NCBI GenBank assembly: GCA_021730825.1
Contig: JAKFYO010000142.1
Location: forward strand, 1-14,995
DNA: 14,995 nucleotides
Source of the DNA: Hyphomicrobiales bacterium
GTDB taxonomy: Bacteria; Pseudomonadota; Alphaproteobacteria; Rhizobiales; Xanthobacteraceae
Direction: 5' to 3'
Part shown: positions 1 through 7,302 of the stretch, one piece after another
How the letters are laid out: each line of letters opens with the position of its first letter
Position numbering within the stretch: position 1 is the first letter of the stretch
Made by a program: the position numbers and the translations under genes
Notes under the pieces: model-generated
Databases searched by the model: none
The model's input: only the letters and a program-made list of their open reading frames with translations
Told to the model about the DNA's origin: nothing

Positions 1-288
1 GTCGACAAAATGAAGGAAGAATTCATCCAGGCCGGCACTACCCAGTTCGGTTCGGGCTGGTCGTGGCTTGCGGTCAAGGACGGCAAGATCGTCGTGACCA
101 AGACCGCGAACGGCGAAAGCCCCTTGGTCCATGGCGGCAAGCCGATCCTAGGCTGCGACGTGTGGGAGCACTCCTATTACATCGACTACCGCAACCGCCG
201 CCCGGACTATCTGAAGGCGTTCATCGAGAATCTGGTTAACTGGGAATACGTCGCGGAGATGTATGCCGGGGCCAGCAAAGGCGCGTAA
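1..288 (+). CDS. sodB: Superoxide dismutase (Fe/Mn), C-terminal part
   Basis: This is the 3' end of an iron/manganese superoxide dismutase, which converts superoxide to hydrogen peroxide and oxygen. The frame is open from base 1, so the gene begins left of the window and the ATG at base 10 is internal. About 95 residues remain, covering most of the alpha/beta C-terminal domain. The family signature DVWEHSYYIDYRN is intact and carries the Asp and His metal ligands; the other two His ligands lie upstream, out of view. The stretch TTQFGSGWSWL is also typical of the family. Metal preference cannot be settled from this part; the sodB symbol follows usual practice for related bacteria. No signal peptide can be judged. 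The gene ends in TAA and is followed 22 nt later by an intrinsic terminator, so it is probably not co-transcribed with the next gene. Confidence 0.95.
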   Translation, partial: VDKMKEEFIQAGTTQFGSGWSWLAVKDGKIVVTKTANGESPLVHGGKPILGCDVWEHSYYIDYRNRRPDYLKAFIENLVNWEYVAEMYAGASKGA

Positions 289-309
289 GTAGGCAAGCGC
301 ACGTAATGC

Positions 310-345
310 ACGTCCGGCGGGCACCCCCCTGCCGGACGTTTTCAT
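310..345 (+). terminator. Intrinsic terminator after superoxide dismutase
   Basis: The arms ACGTCCGGC (310-318) and GCCGGACGT (331-339) pair perfectly. Three further pairs, one of them G-T, extend the stem to 12 bp and leave a 6-nt loop of C and A. The tract TTTTCATTT follows immediately. The position just after the dismutase stop fits a Rho-independent terminator. Confidence 0.85.
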
Positions 346-536
346 TTGAATTTCACGCTTGGTTGCTAAGCGTTACCGGTGCTGCACTGCACGGCTAGGG
401 GCTTGTGTTCCTGCATACAATTTGCACGAATCCCGCCGTAATCGCCTTTTATCTAGGCTCACGGGCGCGTAGCCGGCCGCCCGTTTCACACATGGTTTCG
501 CCCGGCGCGAAATCCGAGCGATCCAGCTTCAACACC

Positions 537-2216
537 ATGCGTTCTGACACCATGAACCAGCGGGTGCCCGCCGCGCCGGCAGATATGTTTGCGTTCGCCG
601 TTCTCACGGTGATCTGCGTAATCGCCGGCATTACCTTCCTCGATTACGGCCTCGGCTGGGACGACTACGCACATTCGCATTACGGCGAGTTGCTCTATTC
701 CTATTACGCCTCCGGCTTCACCGACAAGCGCGCGTTCGCCTTCTCCAATCTCTTTTATTACGGCGGCGGCTTCGATCTCGCGGCTTCCATTCTCGACCGC
801 TTCACGACGACCGATCTTTTCGAGTCGCGGCGGCTCATGGGCGCGATGGTCGGCATCCTCGGGCTGATCGTCGTATGGCGTCTTGCGCGGCGTATCGGCG
901 GACCGGTTGCCGGCGCTGCAGCACTGGTGCTGCTTGCGATCACGCCACTCTATTATGGGCACATGTTCATCAACGCGAAGGATACGCCTTTCGCGGTGGC
1001 AATGATTTTCCTGCTCTACACGTTCGTGCGCGCCTTCGACGAATATCCGCGGCCAAAGCCGATGACGATCGTGCTGTTCGGTATCGCGCTGGGGCTTCTC
1101 ATCGGCACGCGCGTGATCGGCGGCATTGCCGTGTTCTTCGCGGGCCTGGCGCTTCTCGTCTATCTGCTCGCGGAAACGAAAACGCTCGGCTTCCGCACGG
1201 CCGCCACGCGGGCAGCCACGCTTGTGGGGCGTCTCGCCCTCGCCTTGCCGCTCGCCTATGTCGTGATGGCAATCGTCTGGCCATGGGCCGTGCAGTCGCC
1301 GCTCAATCCCTTCAAGGCGATCGCCTATTATTCGAACTTCTGGGAGAAACCCTGGCGGGAATTATACGACGGCATGCAGATCATGATTCCGCAAATGCCG
1401 CGGACTTATCTGCCGAAACTGTGCCTGCTGAAGATTCCGGAAATCGTCGGCGGTCTCGCAATCGCCGGCACCGCGGGATCGCTGGTGATGATTTTCCGCG
1501 GTCTCGGTACGCCCGCGAAGCGCGCATCGCTGGCGCTGCTGGTTGCGGCGGCGCTGTTGCCGATCATTCTGACGGTGATTACACGGCCCGTGCTCTATAA
1601 CGGCATTCGCCACTTCCTTTTCGTGGTGCCGCCGATGGCGGTGCTCGGCGGTATCGCGGTCGCCTATCTTTTCGAGAAGCTGAACGCCTATCGCCGCTCG
1701 GCGGCTTTCGCGGGCGCAGCGGTGGTCTCGCTCGTCGTCGGCGTCACCGTCGTCGATATGGTCCGCATCCATCCCTATCAGTATGCGCTCTTCAACCAAG
1801 TCGCAGGCGGCGTGCGCGGTGCCGGCGACCGTTACATGCTCGACTACTGGGCGCTTGGCTTCAAGGAAGCCTCCGAGACGCTGCTTGAGAAGATCAAAGA
1901 GCAGAAGCTCGTGAAGCCCGTGAACCGGAAATGGAAAGTCGCAGTCTGCGGCCCGGCGGCCGTGGTCGCGCTCGAACTCGGCGACGACTTCGAGGCCACC
2001 AACGACGCCAAGGGCGCCGATTTTGCCGTGTCGCTCGGCACCTTCTATTGCGCCGAGCTTTACGCGCCGATCATCAACGAAGTCCGCCGTGAGAGCGTCG
2101 TGTTTGCGCGCGTCTACGACATTCGCCGCCTGAGCTTCTCGACGACGTATGTCCCGGCGACCGAAGAAAAATCCGCGGTACAGCAGAACTCGGCCATTCA
2201 CACCTTCTGGCAATAG
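537..2216 (+). CDS. GT39-like membrane glycosyltransferase
   Basis: This is a polytopic inner-membrane protein of the glycosyltransferase family 39 / ArnT-like superfamily. These enzymes move a sugar from a polyprenyl-phosphate donor to an acceptor on the periplasmic side; the acceptor here is unknown. Near the N-terminus the first membrane segment (FAFAVLTVICVIAG) is followed by a loop with GLGWDDYAH, whose acidic pair fits the catalytic acidic motif of the GT-C fold. HMFINAKDTPFAVAM is a second conserved family stretch. Around ten hydrophobic segments follow, then a soluble C-terminal tail of about 150 residues. The start is uncertain: the frame is open from a GTG at 405, and ATGs at 492, 537 and 552 all lack a clear Shine-Dalgarno. 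I chose 537 (559 aa) because the homologous part begins soon after it. The dehalogenase gene follows after 7 nt, suggesting one transcript. Confidence 0.75.
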   Translation: MRSDTMNQRVPAAPADMFAFAVLTVICVIAGITFLDYGLGWDDYAHSHYGELLYSYYASGFTDKRAFAFSNLFYYGGGFDLAASILDRFTTTDLFESRRLMGAMVGILGLIVVWRLARRIGGPVAGAAALVLLAITPLYYGHMFINAKDTPFAVAMIFLLYTFVRAFDEYPRPKPMTIVLFGIALGLLIGTRVIGGIAVFFAGLALLVYLLAETKTLGFRTAATRAATLVGRLALALPLAYVVMAIVWPWAVQSPLNPFKAIAYYSNFWEKPWRELYDGMQIMIPQMPRTYLPKLCLLKIPEIVGGLAIAGTAGSLVMIFRGLGTPAKRASLALLVAAALLPIILTVITRPVLYNGIRHFLFVVPPMAVLGGIAVAYLFEKLNAYRRSAAFAGAAVVSLVVGVTVVDMVRIHPYQYALFNQVAGGVRGAGDRYMLDYWALGFKEASETLLEKIKEQKLVKPVNRKWKVAVCGPAAVVALELGDDFEATNDAKGADFAVSLGTFYCAELYAPIINEVRRESVVFARVYDIRRLSFSTTYVPATEEKSAVQQNSAIHTFWQ

Positions 2217-2223
2217 CCGGAAA

Positions 2224-2889
2224 ATGCCGGTTCGCTCTTATATCTTCGATGCCTATGGCACTTTGTTCGACGTGCATGCTGCGATCGCGCGGCATCGCGA
2301 CCGCGCAGGTCCGGACGCAGAACGCATCTCCGATCTGTGGCGCACCAAGCAACTCGAATATTCCTGGACGCTGACTTCGATGGGACGCTACGAGAACTTC
2401 GAGCGGCTCACGGAACGAGCGCTCGATTTTGCGCTGACGCGGTTCGGAAAGAGCGACGCAGCGTTGCGCGCAGATCTGCTCGCTTCTTATCAAAAGCTCG
2501 ACGCTTATGCCGACGCGAAAGAAACGCTTGGCTTACTAAAGAAGGATGGCTTTACGACCGGCATCCTATCCAACGGATCGCCCGGCATGCTGCACGCGGC
2601 GGTGAAGAACGCAGGGCTGGATGACATGCTTGACCATGTGCTCTCGGTCGATAGCCTTGGCTTTTATAAGCCCCGCAACGAAGTCTATGCACTCGTGACA
2701 AAAGCGCTTTCCACCCAACCCGGCGAGATTGTTTTCGTCTCTTCGAACCGCTGGGACATAGCGGGAGCCGCGAGTTTCGGTTTCAAGCCGGTCTGGATCA
2801 ATCGCTCGAAAATGCCGGATGAATATCCTGACTTAAAACCCGTTGCGGTAATCGACACCCTCGCCGCCCTACCTGCGCTCAAGCTTTAG
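2224..2889 (+). CDS. Haloacid dehalogenase, type II
   Basis: This 221-aa cytoplasmic protein belongs to the HAD superfamily, L-2-haloacid dehalogenase group, which hydrolyses (S)-2-haloacids to (R)-2-hydroxyacids. Nearly the full active site known from L-DEX can be read: nucleophile Asp9 and Thr13 in FDAYGTLFD, Arg40 in LWRTKQLEY, Ser116-Asn117 in LSNGS, Lys149 in YKPRNEVY with Tyr155, and Ser173, Asn175 and Asp178 in VSSNRWDIAG. The length is normal for the family (220-240 aa), so the gene looks intact. The ATG at 2224 is chosen because the HAD core starts right after it; the frame is open further upstream but only over the end of the preceding gene. It lies 7 nt after the glycosyltransferase stop. 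Its last 11 bases overlap the convergent dipeptidase gene. The natural substrate could be another small organic acid. Confidence 0.9.
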   Translation: MPVRSYIFDAYGTLFDVHAAIARHRDRAGPDAERISDLWRTKQLEYSWTLTSMGRYENFERLTERALDFALTRFGKSDAALRADLLASYQKLDAYADAKETLGLLKKDGFTTGILSNGSPGMLHAAVKNAGLDDMLDHVLSVDSLGFYKPRNEVYALVTKALSTQPGEIVFVSSNRWDIAGAASFGFKPVWINRSKMPDEYPDLKPVAVIDTLAALPALKL

Positions 2890-4264
2890 AGCGCAGCGCG
2901 TCCAGAAGGCGCACCCAGCTTCGCGCGCCCTTGTGAAACGACGAGAGATTGTATTTCTCGTTGGGCGAATGGATGCGGTCGTCATCGACCCCGAAGCCGA
3001 TCAGGAGCGAGTCCATCCCGAGATCGCGCTTGAAGTTGCCGACGATCGGGATCGACCCTCCCGAACCCTTGAGAACGGCGGGCACTCCCCACTCGGCCGC
3101 CAGCGCCGCTCTCGCTTTCTTCAGATATGGAGAGTCGAGCGGCAGTTGCAGCGCCGGGCTTGCGCCGTGCGAAAGAAATTCAACCTCGCAGTCGGCAGGT
3201 AACTGCTTGCGCACCAACTCCCGGAACGCATTCCGGATCGCTTCGGGGTTTTGCTTGCCGACCAGCCGGAATGAAAACTTCGCCGAGGCTTGCGCGGGGA
3301 TCACAGTCTTCGACCCAGTCCCGGTATAGCCGCCGATGATGCCGTTCACGTCGCAGGTCGGGCGTGACCAGAGTTGCTCCAGCACATGACGCCCCTTCTC
3401 GCCGGCGGGAATGCTGAGCCCGATCTCACCCAGAAATTTGCTTTCGTTGAAATCGAGAGATTTCCACTGCGCCTTGATCTCCGCATCGAGTTCACCCGCG
3501 CCGTCATAAAAGCCCGGAATTAGAATACGTCCATCGCCGTCGTGAATTGACGCGATGATGCGGCCGAGCACGCGGATCGGATTGATCGCGGCACCGCCGA
3601 ACAGCCCCGAGTGCAGGTCGCGGTCGGCGGCCTTGACGATCACTTCTTCGAGCATAAGGCCACGCAGCATCGTGGTAATCGCTGGCGTCTTGTCGTTCCA
3701 CATATCGGTGTCGCAGACGAGCGCGACATCGGCCTGCAACTCGCTTTTGTTCGCCTCAAGAAATGGTGCGAGCGACGGACTGCCGGTCTCCTCTTCGCCT
3801 TCGAGCATGATCGTGATCTTGAGCGGTGCGGCGCCTTCCGCTTCGACAAAAGCGCGCAAGGCTTCCACGAAGGTCATCAACTGCCCCTTGTCGTCTGCGG
3901 AGCCGCGCCCAACGATGACCTTGCGGCTGCCAACTTCTTTCAGTTGCGGCTCGAATGCGGGCGTCTGCCAAAGCGCGATCGGGTCGGCTGGCTGCACGTC
4001 GTAGTGACCGTAGAACAGCACATGCGGACCGGCACCCGCGGTTTTCGTGTGAGCGACGACCATCGGATGACCCTTGGTGTCGCGGACGCTCGCGTCGAGG
4101 CCGATTGCCTGCAATTCCTTCGCAAGCCATTCCGCGGCTGCGCGGCAGTTCCCGGCATAAGCAGGATCGGTAGAAACACTTTGGATCCGAAGCAAAGTGA
4201 ATAATCGCTCGAGGCTCCGGTCGAGATTTTTATCGATTGTCGCGAGTACTTGTTCGAGCGCCAT
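2879..4264 (-). CDS. M20 family dipeptidase
   Basis: This 461-aa protein is a zinc metallopeptidase of the M20 family, in the carnosine-dipeptidase-like (CNDP) branch, expected to hydrolyse dipeptides or related amides in the cytoplasm. Metal and catalytic residues are all visible: His87 and Asp89 in YGHYDVQP, Asp124 in GRGSADDKGQ, Glu158-Glu159 in LEGEEETGS, Asp185 in VCDTDMW, and a C-terminal His near residue 432 in RIHSPNEKYN. HSGLFGG marks the lid/dimerisation domain, whose His reaches the partner active site in relatives. There is no signal peptide. ATG at 4264 is preferred over the GTG at 4267 because AGGAG sits 6 nt before it. That ribosome binding site is buried in a perfect inverted repeat. 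The 3' end overlaps the convergent dehalogenase gene by 11 bp. Succinyl-diaminopimelate desuccinylase is unlikely; the HYDVQP form favours a dipeptidase. Confidence 0.92.
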   Translation of the reverse strand: MALEQVLATIDKNLDRSLERLFTLLRIQSVSTDPAYAGNCRAAAEWLAKELQAIGLDASVRDTKGHPMVVAHTKTAGAGPHVLFYGHYDVQPADPIALWQTPAFEPQLKEVGSRKVIVGRGSADDKGQLMTFVEALRAFVEAEGAAPLKITIMLEGEEETGSPSLAPFLEANKSELQADVALVCDTDMWNDKTPAITTMLRGLMLEEVIVKAADRDLHSGLFGGAAINPIRVLGRIIASIHDGDGRILIPGFYDGAGELDAEIKAQWKSLDFNESKFLGEIGLSIPAGEKGRHVLEQLWSRPTCDVNGIIGGYTGTGSKTVIPAQASAKFSFRLVGKQNPEAIRNAFRELVRKQLPADCEVEFLSHGASPALQLPLDSPYLKKARAALAAEWGVPAVLKGSGGSIPIVGNFKRDLGMDSLLIGFGVDDDRIHSPNEKYNLSSFHKGARSWVRLLDALRSKA

Positions 4265-4265
4265 C

Positions 4266-4290
4266 ACCGTCTCCTGAATCAGGAGACGGT
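4266..4290 (-). promoter_or_regulatory. Perfect inverted repeat covering dipeptidase RBS
   Basis: The arms ACCGTCTCCTGA (4266-4277) and TCAGGAGACGGT (4279-4290) are perfectly complementary around a single central base. In the minus-strand mRNA this folds as a stem of about 10 bp with a 5-nt loop. The AGGAG Shine-Dalgarno lies inside the 3' arm, and the ATG starts 2 nt after the stem. No T-tract follows, so it does not look like a terminator for the upstream receiver gene. It could control translation as an RNA hairpin or act as an operator for a dimeric repressor; the sequence does not decide which. Confidence 0.6.
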
Positions 4291-4319
4291 ATCAATCCTG
4301 CGGCTTAACGGAAACGGAT

Positions 4320-4808
4320 TTAGTGAGCGGGTGCTTCGGCAAGAAGAGCGACCTGCAAAGGCGGCACTTCTTCCAGCGTCTCTTTGCGGCTGCGTTCCAG
4401 TGCGGCTTCGGCACGGCGCTTCATACGCCGTGCATTCTGCAAGAGATGCGCGATGCGCCGGTAAAGAAGACGCGGCGAAACCGGAGCGCCAAGAACGATC
4501 GAATACCCGGCGCGGATCGCCGTGCGGCGCATTTCGTTCGTGGCATCCGGAAGCAAAAGGATAGTTGGAATGCCGCTTGTGGCGAATGGATTGGCCGAGA
4601 TCGAGCCCGCCTCATCGTTGGCGGCGAGACTAGGGCCTTCGATCACGATCAAATCCGGCATAGCGATCGCAATGTTCGCGGCCTCGGCAACAGTCGGAAT
4701 ATAAATAATCTCGAATGCGCCGATCTCGCTCAGCGCTTTTGCGAGCGCCTCGCGCCTGACTTGATCGGAATCAAGCAGCATTAAACGTGCCGCAGTCAGC
4801 GAACGCAT
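4320..4808 (-). CDS. Degenerate receiver-domain (CheY-like) protein
   Basis: This predicted 162-aa cytoplasmic protein has a CheY-like receiver fold in its first 120 residues: ARLMLLDSDQ gives beta1 and the acidic pocket (Asp13, Asp15), PDLIVIEGP beta3, PTILLLPDAT beta4, and IVLGAPVSP beta5. Glu57 stands where the phospho-accepting Asp should be, and Ala108 replaces the invariant Lys, so ordinary phosphorylation is not expected. After the receiver comes a basic, helical tail (ARRMKRRAEAALERSRKE) and no recognisable output domain. The ATG at 4808 is chosen because the fold begins there, though GGTGG lies only 3 nt before it; a TTG at 4847 would add 13 residues. No histidine kinase gene is nearby. 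It lies downstream of the HerA-like gene on the same strand with a gap of about 140 nt. It may be a stand-alone pseudo-receiver that signals by protein contact. Confidence 0.7.
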   Translation of the reverse strand: MRSLTAARLMLLDSDQVRREALAKALSEIGAFEIIYIPTVAEAANIAIAMPDLIVIEGPSLAANDEAGSISANPFATSGIPTILLLPDATNEMRRTAIRAGYSIVLGAPVSPRLLYRRIAHLLQNARRMKRRAEAALERSRKETLEEVPPLQVALLAEAPAH

Positions 4809-4945
4809 CTCCCACCAATAGCGAAAGCGGCCGGCCACAACTGGCAATGCTCGCCATCGCTTCCCGGCGGGATGGTATCAATTCAGCGCGAAGATGCAAC
4901 CTACGGCTGAATAAAGACGTTTCACCCGTTTGGGCGATAGCAGAT

Positions 4946-6520
4946 TCAGCGGCGCAAAATTCCGCCGAGCGCTCCACGCAAGATCGCGCGTCCGATGGTG
5001 TTGCCCATCGAGCCGCCGATTTTCTTGCCGAGTTCACCGGCAACGGCTCCGCCAATGCGGTTCACGGTCGAGCGTGTCACCTCACGGGCCACTTTCTGAC
5101 CGGTACTCAGTCTTTCCCCGCGCTTTTTATTGGTGCCAAAGATGCCGCCAAGCAAATCGCCGACGCCGCCGAGAATTCCGCCGCTCGATTGCTGGTCGGA
5201 ATCGCCCTGTTGCTGGCCCGCATTGCGCGTTTTGATATCGGTTTTCTTTTGCAGCATCTCGTAAGCGGACTCGCTGTCGACCGCTTCGTCATATTTTCCC
5301 TTCACAATGCTTTTCGCGATGATGGCCTTGCGTTGCGCGTCGCTAATCGCACCGACATTGCCTGCCGGCGGACGGATCAAACAGCGGTCGACCATAGCCG
5401 GAACGCCATTGCCTTCGAGGAACGAGGTCAGCGCCTCACCCTTCCCCATCTCCGTGATGACGCGCTCGGTGTTGAGCTTCGGGTTGGGCCGGAAACTTTG
5501 GGCCGCGACCTTCACGGCCTTCTGTTCTTTCGGCGTGTAGGCGCGAAGCGCATGCTGCACACGATTACCGAGCTGCGCCAAGACGGTTTCTGGAATATCC
5601 ATCGGGTTCTGGGTCACGAAGTAGACGCCGACGCCCTTTGAACGGATGAGGCGGACGACTTGCTCAATCTTCTCAAGGAGCGCCTTCGGGGCCTCGTCGA
5701 ACAGAAGATGGGCTTCATCGAAGAAGAAGACGAGCTTCGGCTTGTCGACGTCGCCAACCTCAGGCAATTCCTCGAATAATTCGGAGAGCAACCACAACAG
5801 GAAGATCCCGTAGAGGCGCGGATTGGCCATCAGCTTGTCGGCGGCAAGCAGGCTGATGACGCCCTTGCCATCTTTAGTCTTCATCAGGTCCTTGATTTCG
5901 AGCGCAGGCTCGCCAAAAAACTTCTCGCCGTTCTGGTTTTCCAGCACCAGCAGCGCGCGCTGGATCGTGCCGACCGAGGTCGAAGAGACATTGCCGTAGG
6001 TTTTGGTCAGGTCTGCAGCATTTTCGGCGATGAAGGTCAGCATCGCGCGCAAATCCTTCAGGTCCAGGATCGGCAACCCGTTCTCGTCGGCGACCCGGAA
6101 GGCGATGTTGAGCACGCCCTCCTGCGTGTCGTTCAAATTCATCATCCGCGCGAGCAAAAGCGGGCCCATTTCGGAGACCGTCGCGCGGATCGGATGACCC
6201 TGTTCGCCGAAAAGGTCCCAGAAGATGACCGGAAACTGGTCAGCTTCGTACTTCATGTCGATCTCTTTGCAGCGCTTGACGATCCAGTCCTTGCCTTCGC
6301 CCTCCTGCGAGACGCCGGAAAGGTCGCCTTTGATGTCGGCTGCGAACACCGGAACGCCGGCGCGCGAAAATCCCTCGGCCATGGTCTGCAAGGTGACGGT
6401 CTTGCCGGTGCCGGTCGCGCCGGTAACGAGGCCGTGACGGTTCGCAAGGTTCAAACTTAGGTATTGCGGCTTCGCCGCCTTGCCTACGAAGATCTTGTCG
6501 TCGGTGTCTGCGTTCGCCAT
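4946..6520 (-). CDS. HerA-like P-loop ATPase, DUF853 family
   Basis: This 524-aa protein belongs to the HerA/FtsK-like P-loop ATPases, DUF853 (YjgR-type) group. The family is predicted to act on DNA or to pump macromolecules, but its role is not established. Walker A is GATGTGKT (residues 34-41), followed by VPVFAADIKGDLSG; Walker B is LVFFFDEAH (Asp268, Glu269); the motif VYFVTQNPMDIP and a later Arg-containing stretch are typical of hexameric HerA relatives. The last 100 residues hold a Gln/Ser-rich linker and Gly-rich repeats (GGILGGVGDLLGGIFG) with alternating hydrophobic residues, then a basic GxxxG-rich end. ATG at 6520 is chosen because AGGAG lies 8 nt upstream and the family starts here; the open frame extends to 6682 without family similarity. 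A good sigma70-like promoter lies just upstream. The divergent neighbour is a DUF4332 helix-hairpin-helix protein. No NurA nuclease gene is nearby. Confidence 0.9.
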   Translation of the reverse strand: MANADTDDKIFVGKAAKPQYLSLNLANRHGLVTGATGTGKTVTLQTMAEGFSRAGVPVFAADIKGDLSGVSQEGEGKDWIVKRCKEIDMKYEADQFPVIFWDLFGEQGHPIRATVSEMGPLLLARMMNLNDTQEGVLNIAFRVADENGLPILDLKDLRAMLTFIAENAADLTKTYGNVSSTSVGTIQRALLVLENQNGEKFFGEPALEIKDLMKTKDGKGVISLLAADKLMANPRLYGIFLLWLLSELFEELPEVGDVDKPKLVFFFDEAHLLFDEAPKALLEKIEQVVRLIRSKGVGVYFVTQNPMDIPETVLAQLGNRVQHALRAYTPKEQKAVKVAAQSFRPNPKLNTERVITEMGKGEALTSFLEGNGVPAMVDRCLIRPPAGNVGAISDAQRKAIIAKSIVKGKYDEAVDSESAYEMLQKKTDIKTRNAGQQQGDSDQQSSGGILGGVGDLLGGIFGTNKKRGERLSTGQKVAREVTRSTVNRIGGAVAGELGKKIGGSMGNTIGRAILRGALGGILRR

Positions 6521-6551
6521 TTCCGCGCTCCTGCTTCCGGCGTTTTGAAAA

Positions 6552-6581
6552 GTTATAGTCCGGCTTGCCTCAAGTTTCCAA
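6552..6581 (-). promoter_or_regulatory. Candidate sigma70 promoter of HerA-like gene
   Basis: On the minus strand TTGGAA (6576-6581) and TATAAC (6552-6557) are separated by 18 nt. Transcription would start near 6545, about 25 nt before the ATG, leaving room for the AGGAG ribosome binding site. It is assigned by sequence match only. Confidence 0.5.
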
Positions 6582-6655
6582 TCGCCGCCGATTCCCAAGT
6601 CCGCCTTGCAGTCAACAAGAAAGTTGGAAAAAAACATTTTGACAGCCAACCGCTT

Positions 6656-6683
6656 TTGACTGACGACAGAAGCAGACAACAAT
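6656..6683 (+). promoter_or_regulatory. Weak candidate promoter of small ORF / DUF4332
   Basis: TTGACT (6656-6661) and AACAAT (6678-6683) are 16 nt apart; the -10 box matches only 4 of 6 bases. A second TTTTGAC copy lies 17 nt upstream (6637-6643 against 6654-6660), so the -35 element is duplicated exactly. The true -10 partner is unclear. Confidence 0.3.
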
Positions 6684-6710
6684 TGCGTATGCGGACGAAA
6701 GGAGACGGCG

Positions 6711-6797
6711 ATGCTCGCGGTTACGGTTTCCTGGGACTACACCGTAACCCGCCGCAAGGCTTTTCGCTCCGCACTGCAAAATCGCTTCCATCGATAA
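6711..6797 (+). CDS. Small ORF, 28 codons, strong Shine-Dalgarno
   Basis: An ATG at 6711 is preceded by AAAGGAG (6698-6704) at an ideal 6-nt spacing, one of the best ribosome binding sites in the window. The reading frame runs 28 codons to a TAA at 6795-6797. The peptide begins MLAVTVSWDYTVTRRK and ends FRSALQNRFHR: a short hydrophobic/aromatic start and a strongly basic C-terminal half. I do not recognise it. It lies in the 326-nt gap between the divergent HerA-like and DUF4332 genes, 49 nt before the TTG start of the latter, so it could be a small protein or a leader peptide for it. No run of one amino acid codon suggests classical attenuation. Confidence 0.4.
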   Translation: MLAVTVSWDYTVTRRKAFRSALQNRFHR

Positions 6798-6846
6798 CAA
6801 GAACAAGGCTGCGGCCTCGACGCTGCGCCTGCGAAGGAATTTTGGC

Positions 6847-7302
6847 TTGTCGAAGAAAGATAATCCCTCTTACCCGATCAAACAGATCGGCGGGATCGAC
6901 GCAGAGTCGCTGCAGAAGCTACGCGCGGTGCGTATTCGTACGACCGCGGGGCTACTGAAAGCTGCGAAGGACGCCAAGGGACGCAAAGCGCTCGCCGTCA
7001 GTACCGGCATTGCAGTCTCCGAAATCCTCAACATGGTGAACCAGGCCGACCTGATGCGGATAAAAGGCCTCGGCGGCGACTACACCTGCCTCCTGCGCGG
7101 TGTCGGCGTCGATACCCTGCGGTCGCTTCGGCACCGCAACCCGCACCATCTCGCAAAAAAGATGGCCGCAGAGAACGCGGAACGGCTGAAACGGTCGGCA
7201 AGGAGCAAAAGCGACAAGCCCGTGCAGCTTCTGCCAAGCGAAAAGGCGATCCAGAAATGGATCGAGCGGGCCCGCGAGCTTCCGATCGAGATCACCTACT
7301 AG
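6847..7302 (+). CDS. DUF4332 helix-hairpin-helix protein
   Basis: This 151-aa soluble protein has two helix-hairpin-helix units of the DUF4332 type, resembling those of DNA polymerase beta/RadA and generally linked to DNA contact. The first is seen at IKQIGGIDAESLQKLRAV (residues 11-28) and the second around RIKGLGGDYTCLLRGVGV (71-88), followed by LRHRNPHHLAKKMAAEN. A basic stretch (RLKRSARSKSDK) precedes a C-terminal helix. The start is a TTG at 6847 supported by AAGGA 8 nt upstream; no in-frame ATG gives a longer or better start. Function is unknown; DNA binding is an inference from the hairpin motifs. It diverges from the HerA-like ATPase and is followed by folP after 51 nt, so it may be transcribed with the folate genes by read-through. 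Confidence 0.75.
   Translation: MSKKDNPSYPIKQIGGIDAESLQKLRAVRIRTTAGLLKAAKDAKGRKALAVSTGIAVSEILNMVNQADLMRIKGLGGDYTCLLRGVGVDTLRSLRHRNPHHLAKKMAAENAERLKRSARSKSDKPVQLLPSEKAIQKWIERARELPIEITY

Noticed and set aside
1362..2213. 283-codon open frame antisense to the glycosyltransferase
   Set aside because: Its composition is biased (Arg, His, Asp) and it shows no motif, while the plus strand encodes a clear membrane protein.
4787..5641. 284-codon plus-strand frame opposite the HerA-like and receiver genes
   Set aside because: It spans the end of one gene and the gap to the next and has no family features; the minus strand is clearly the coding one.
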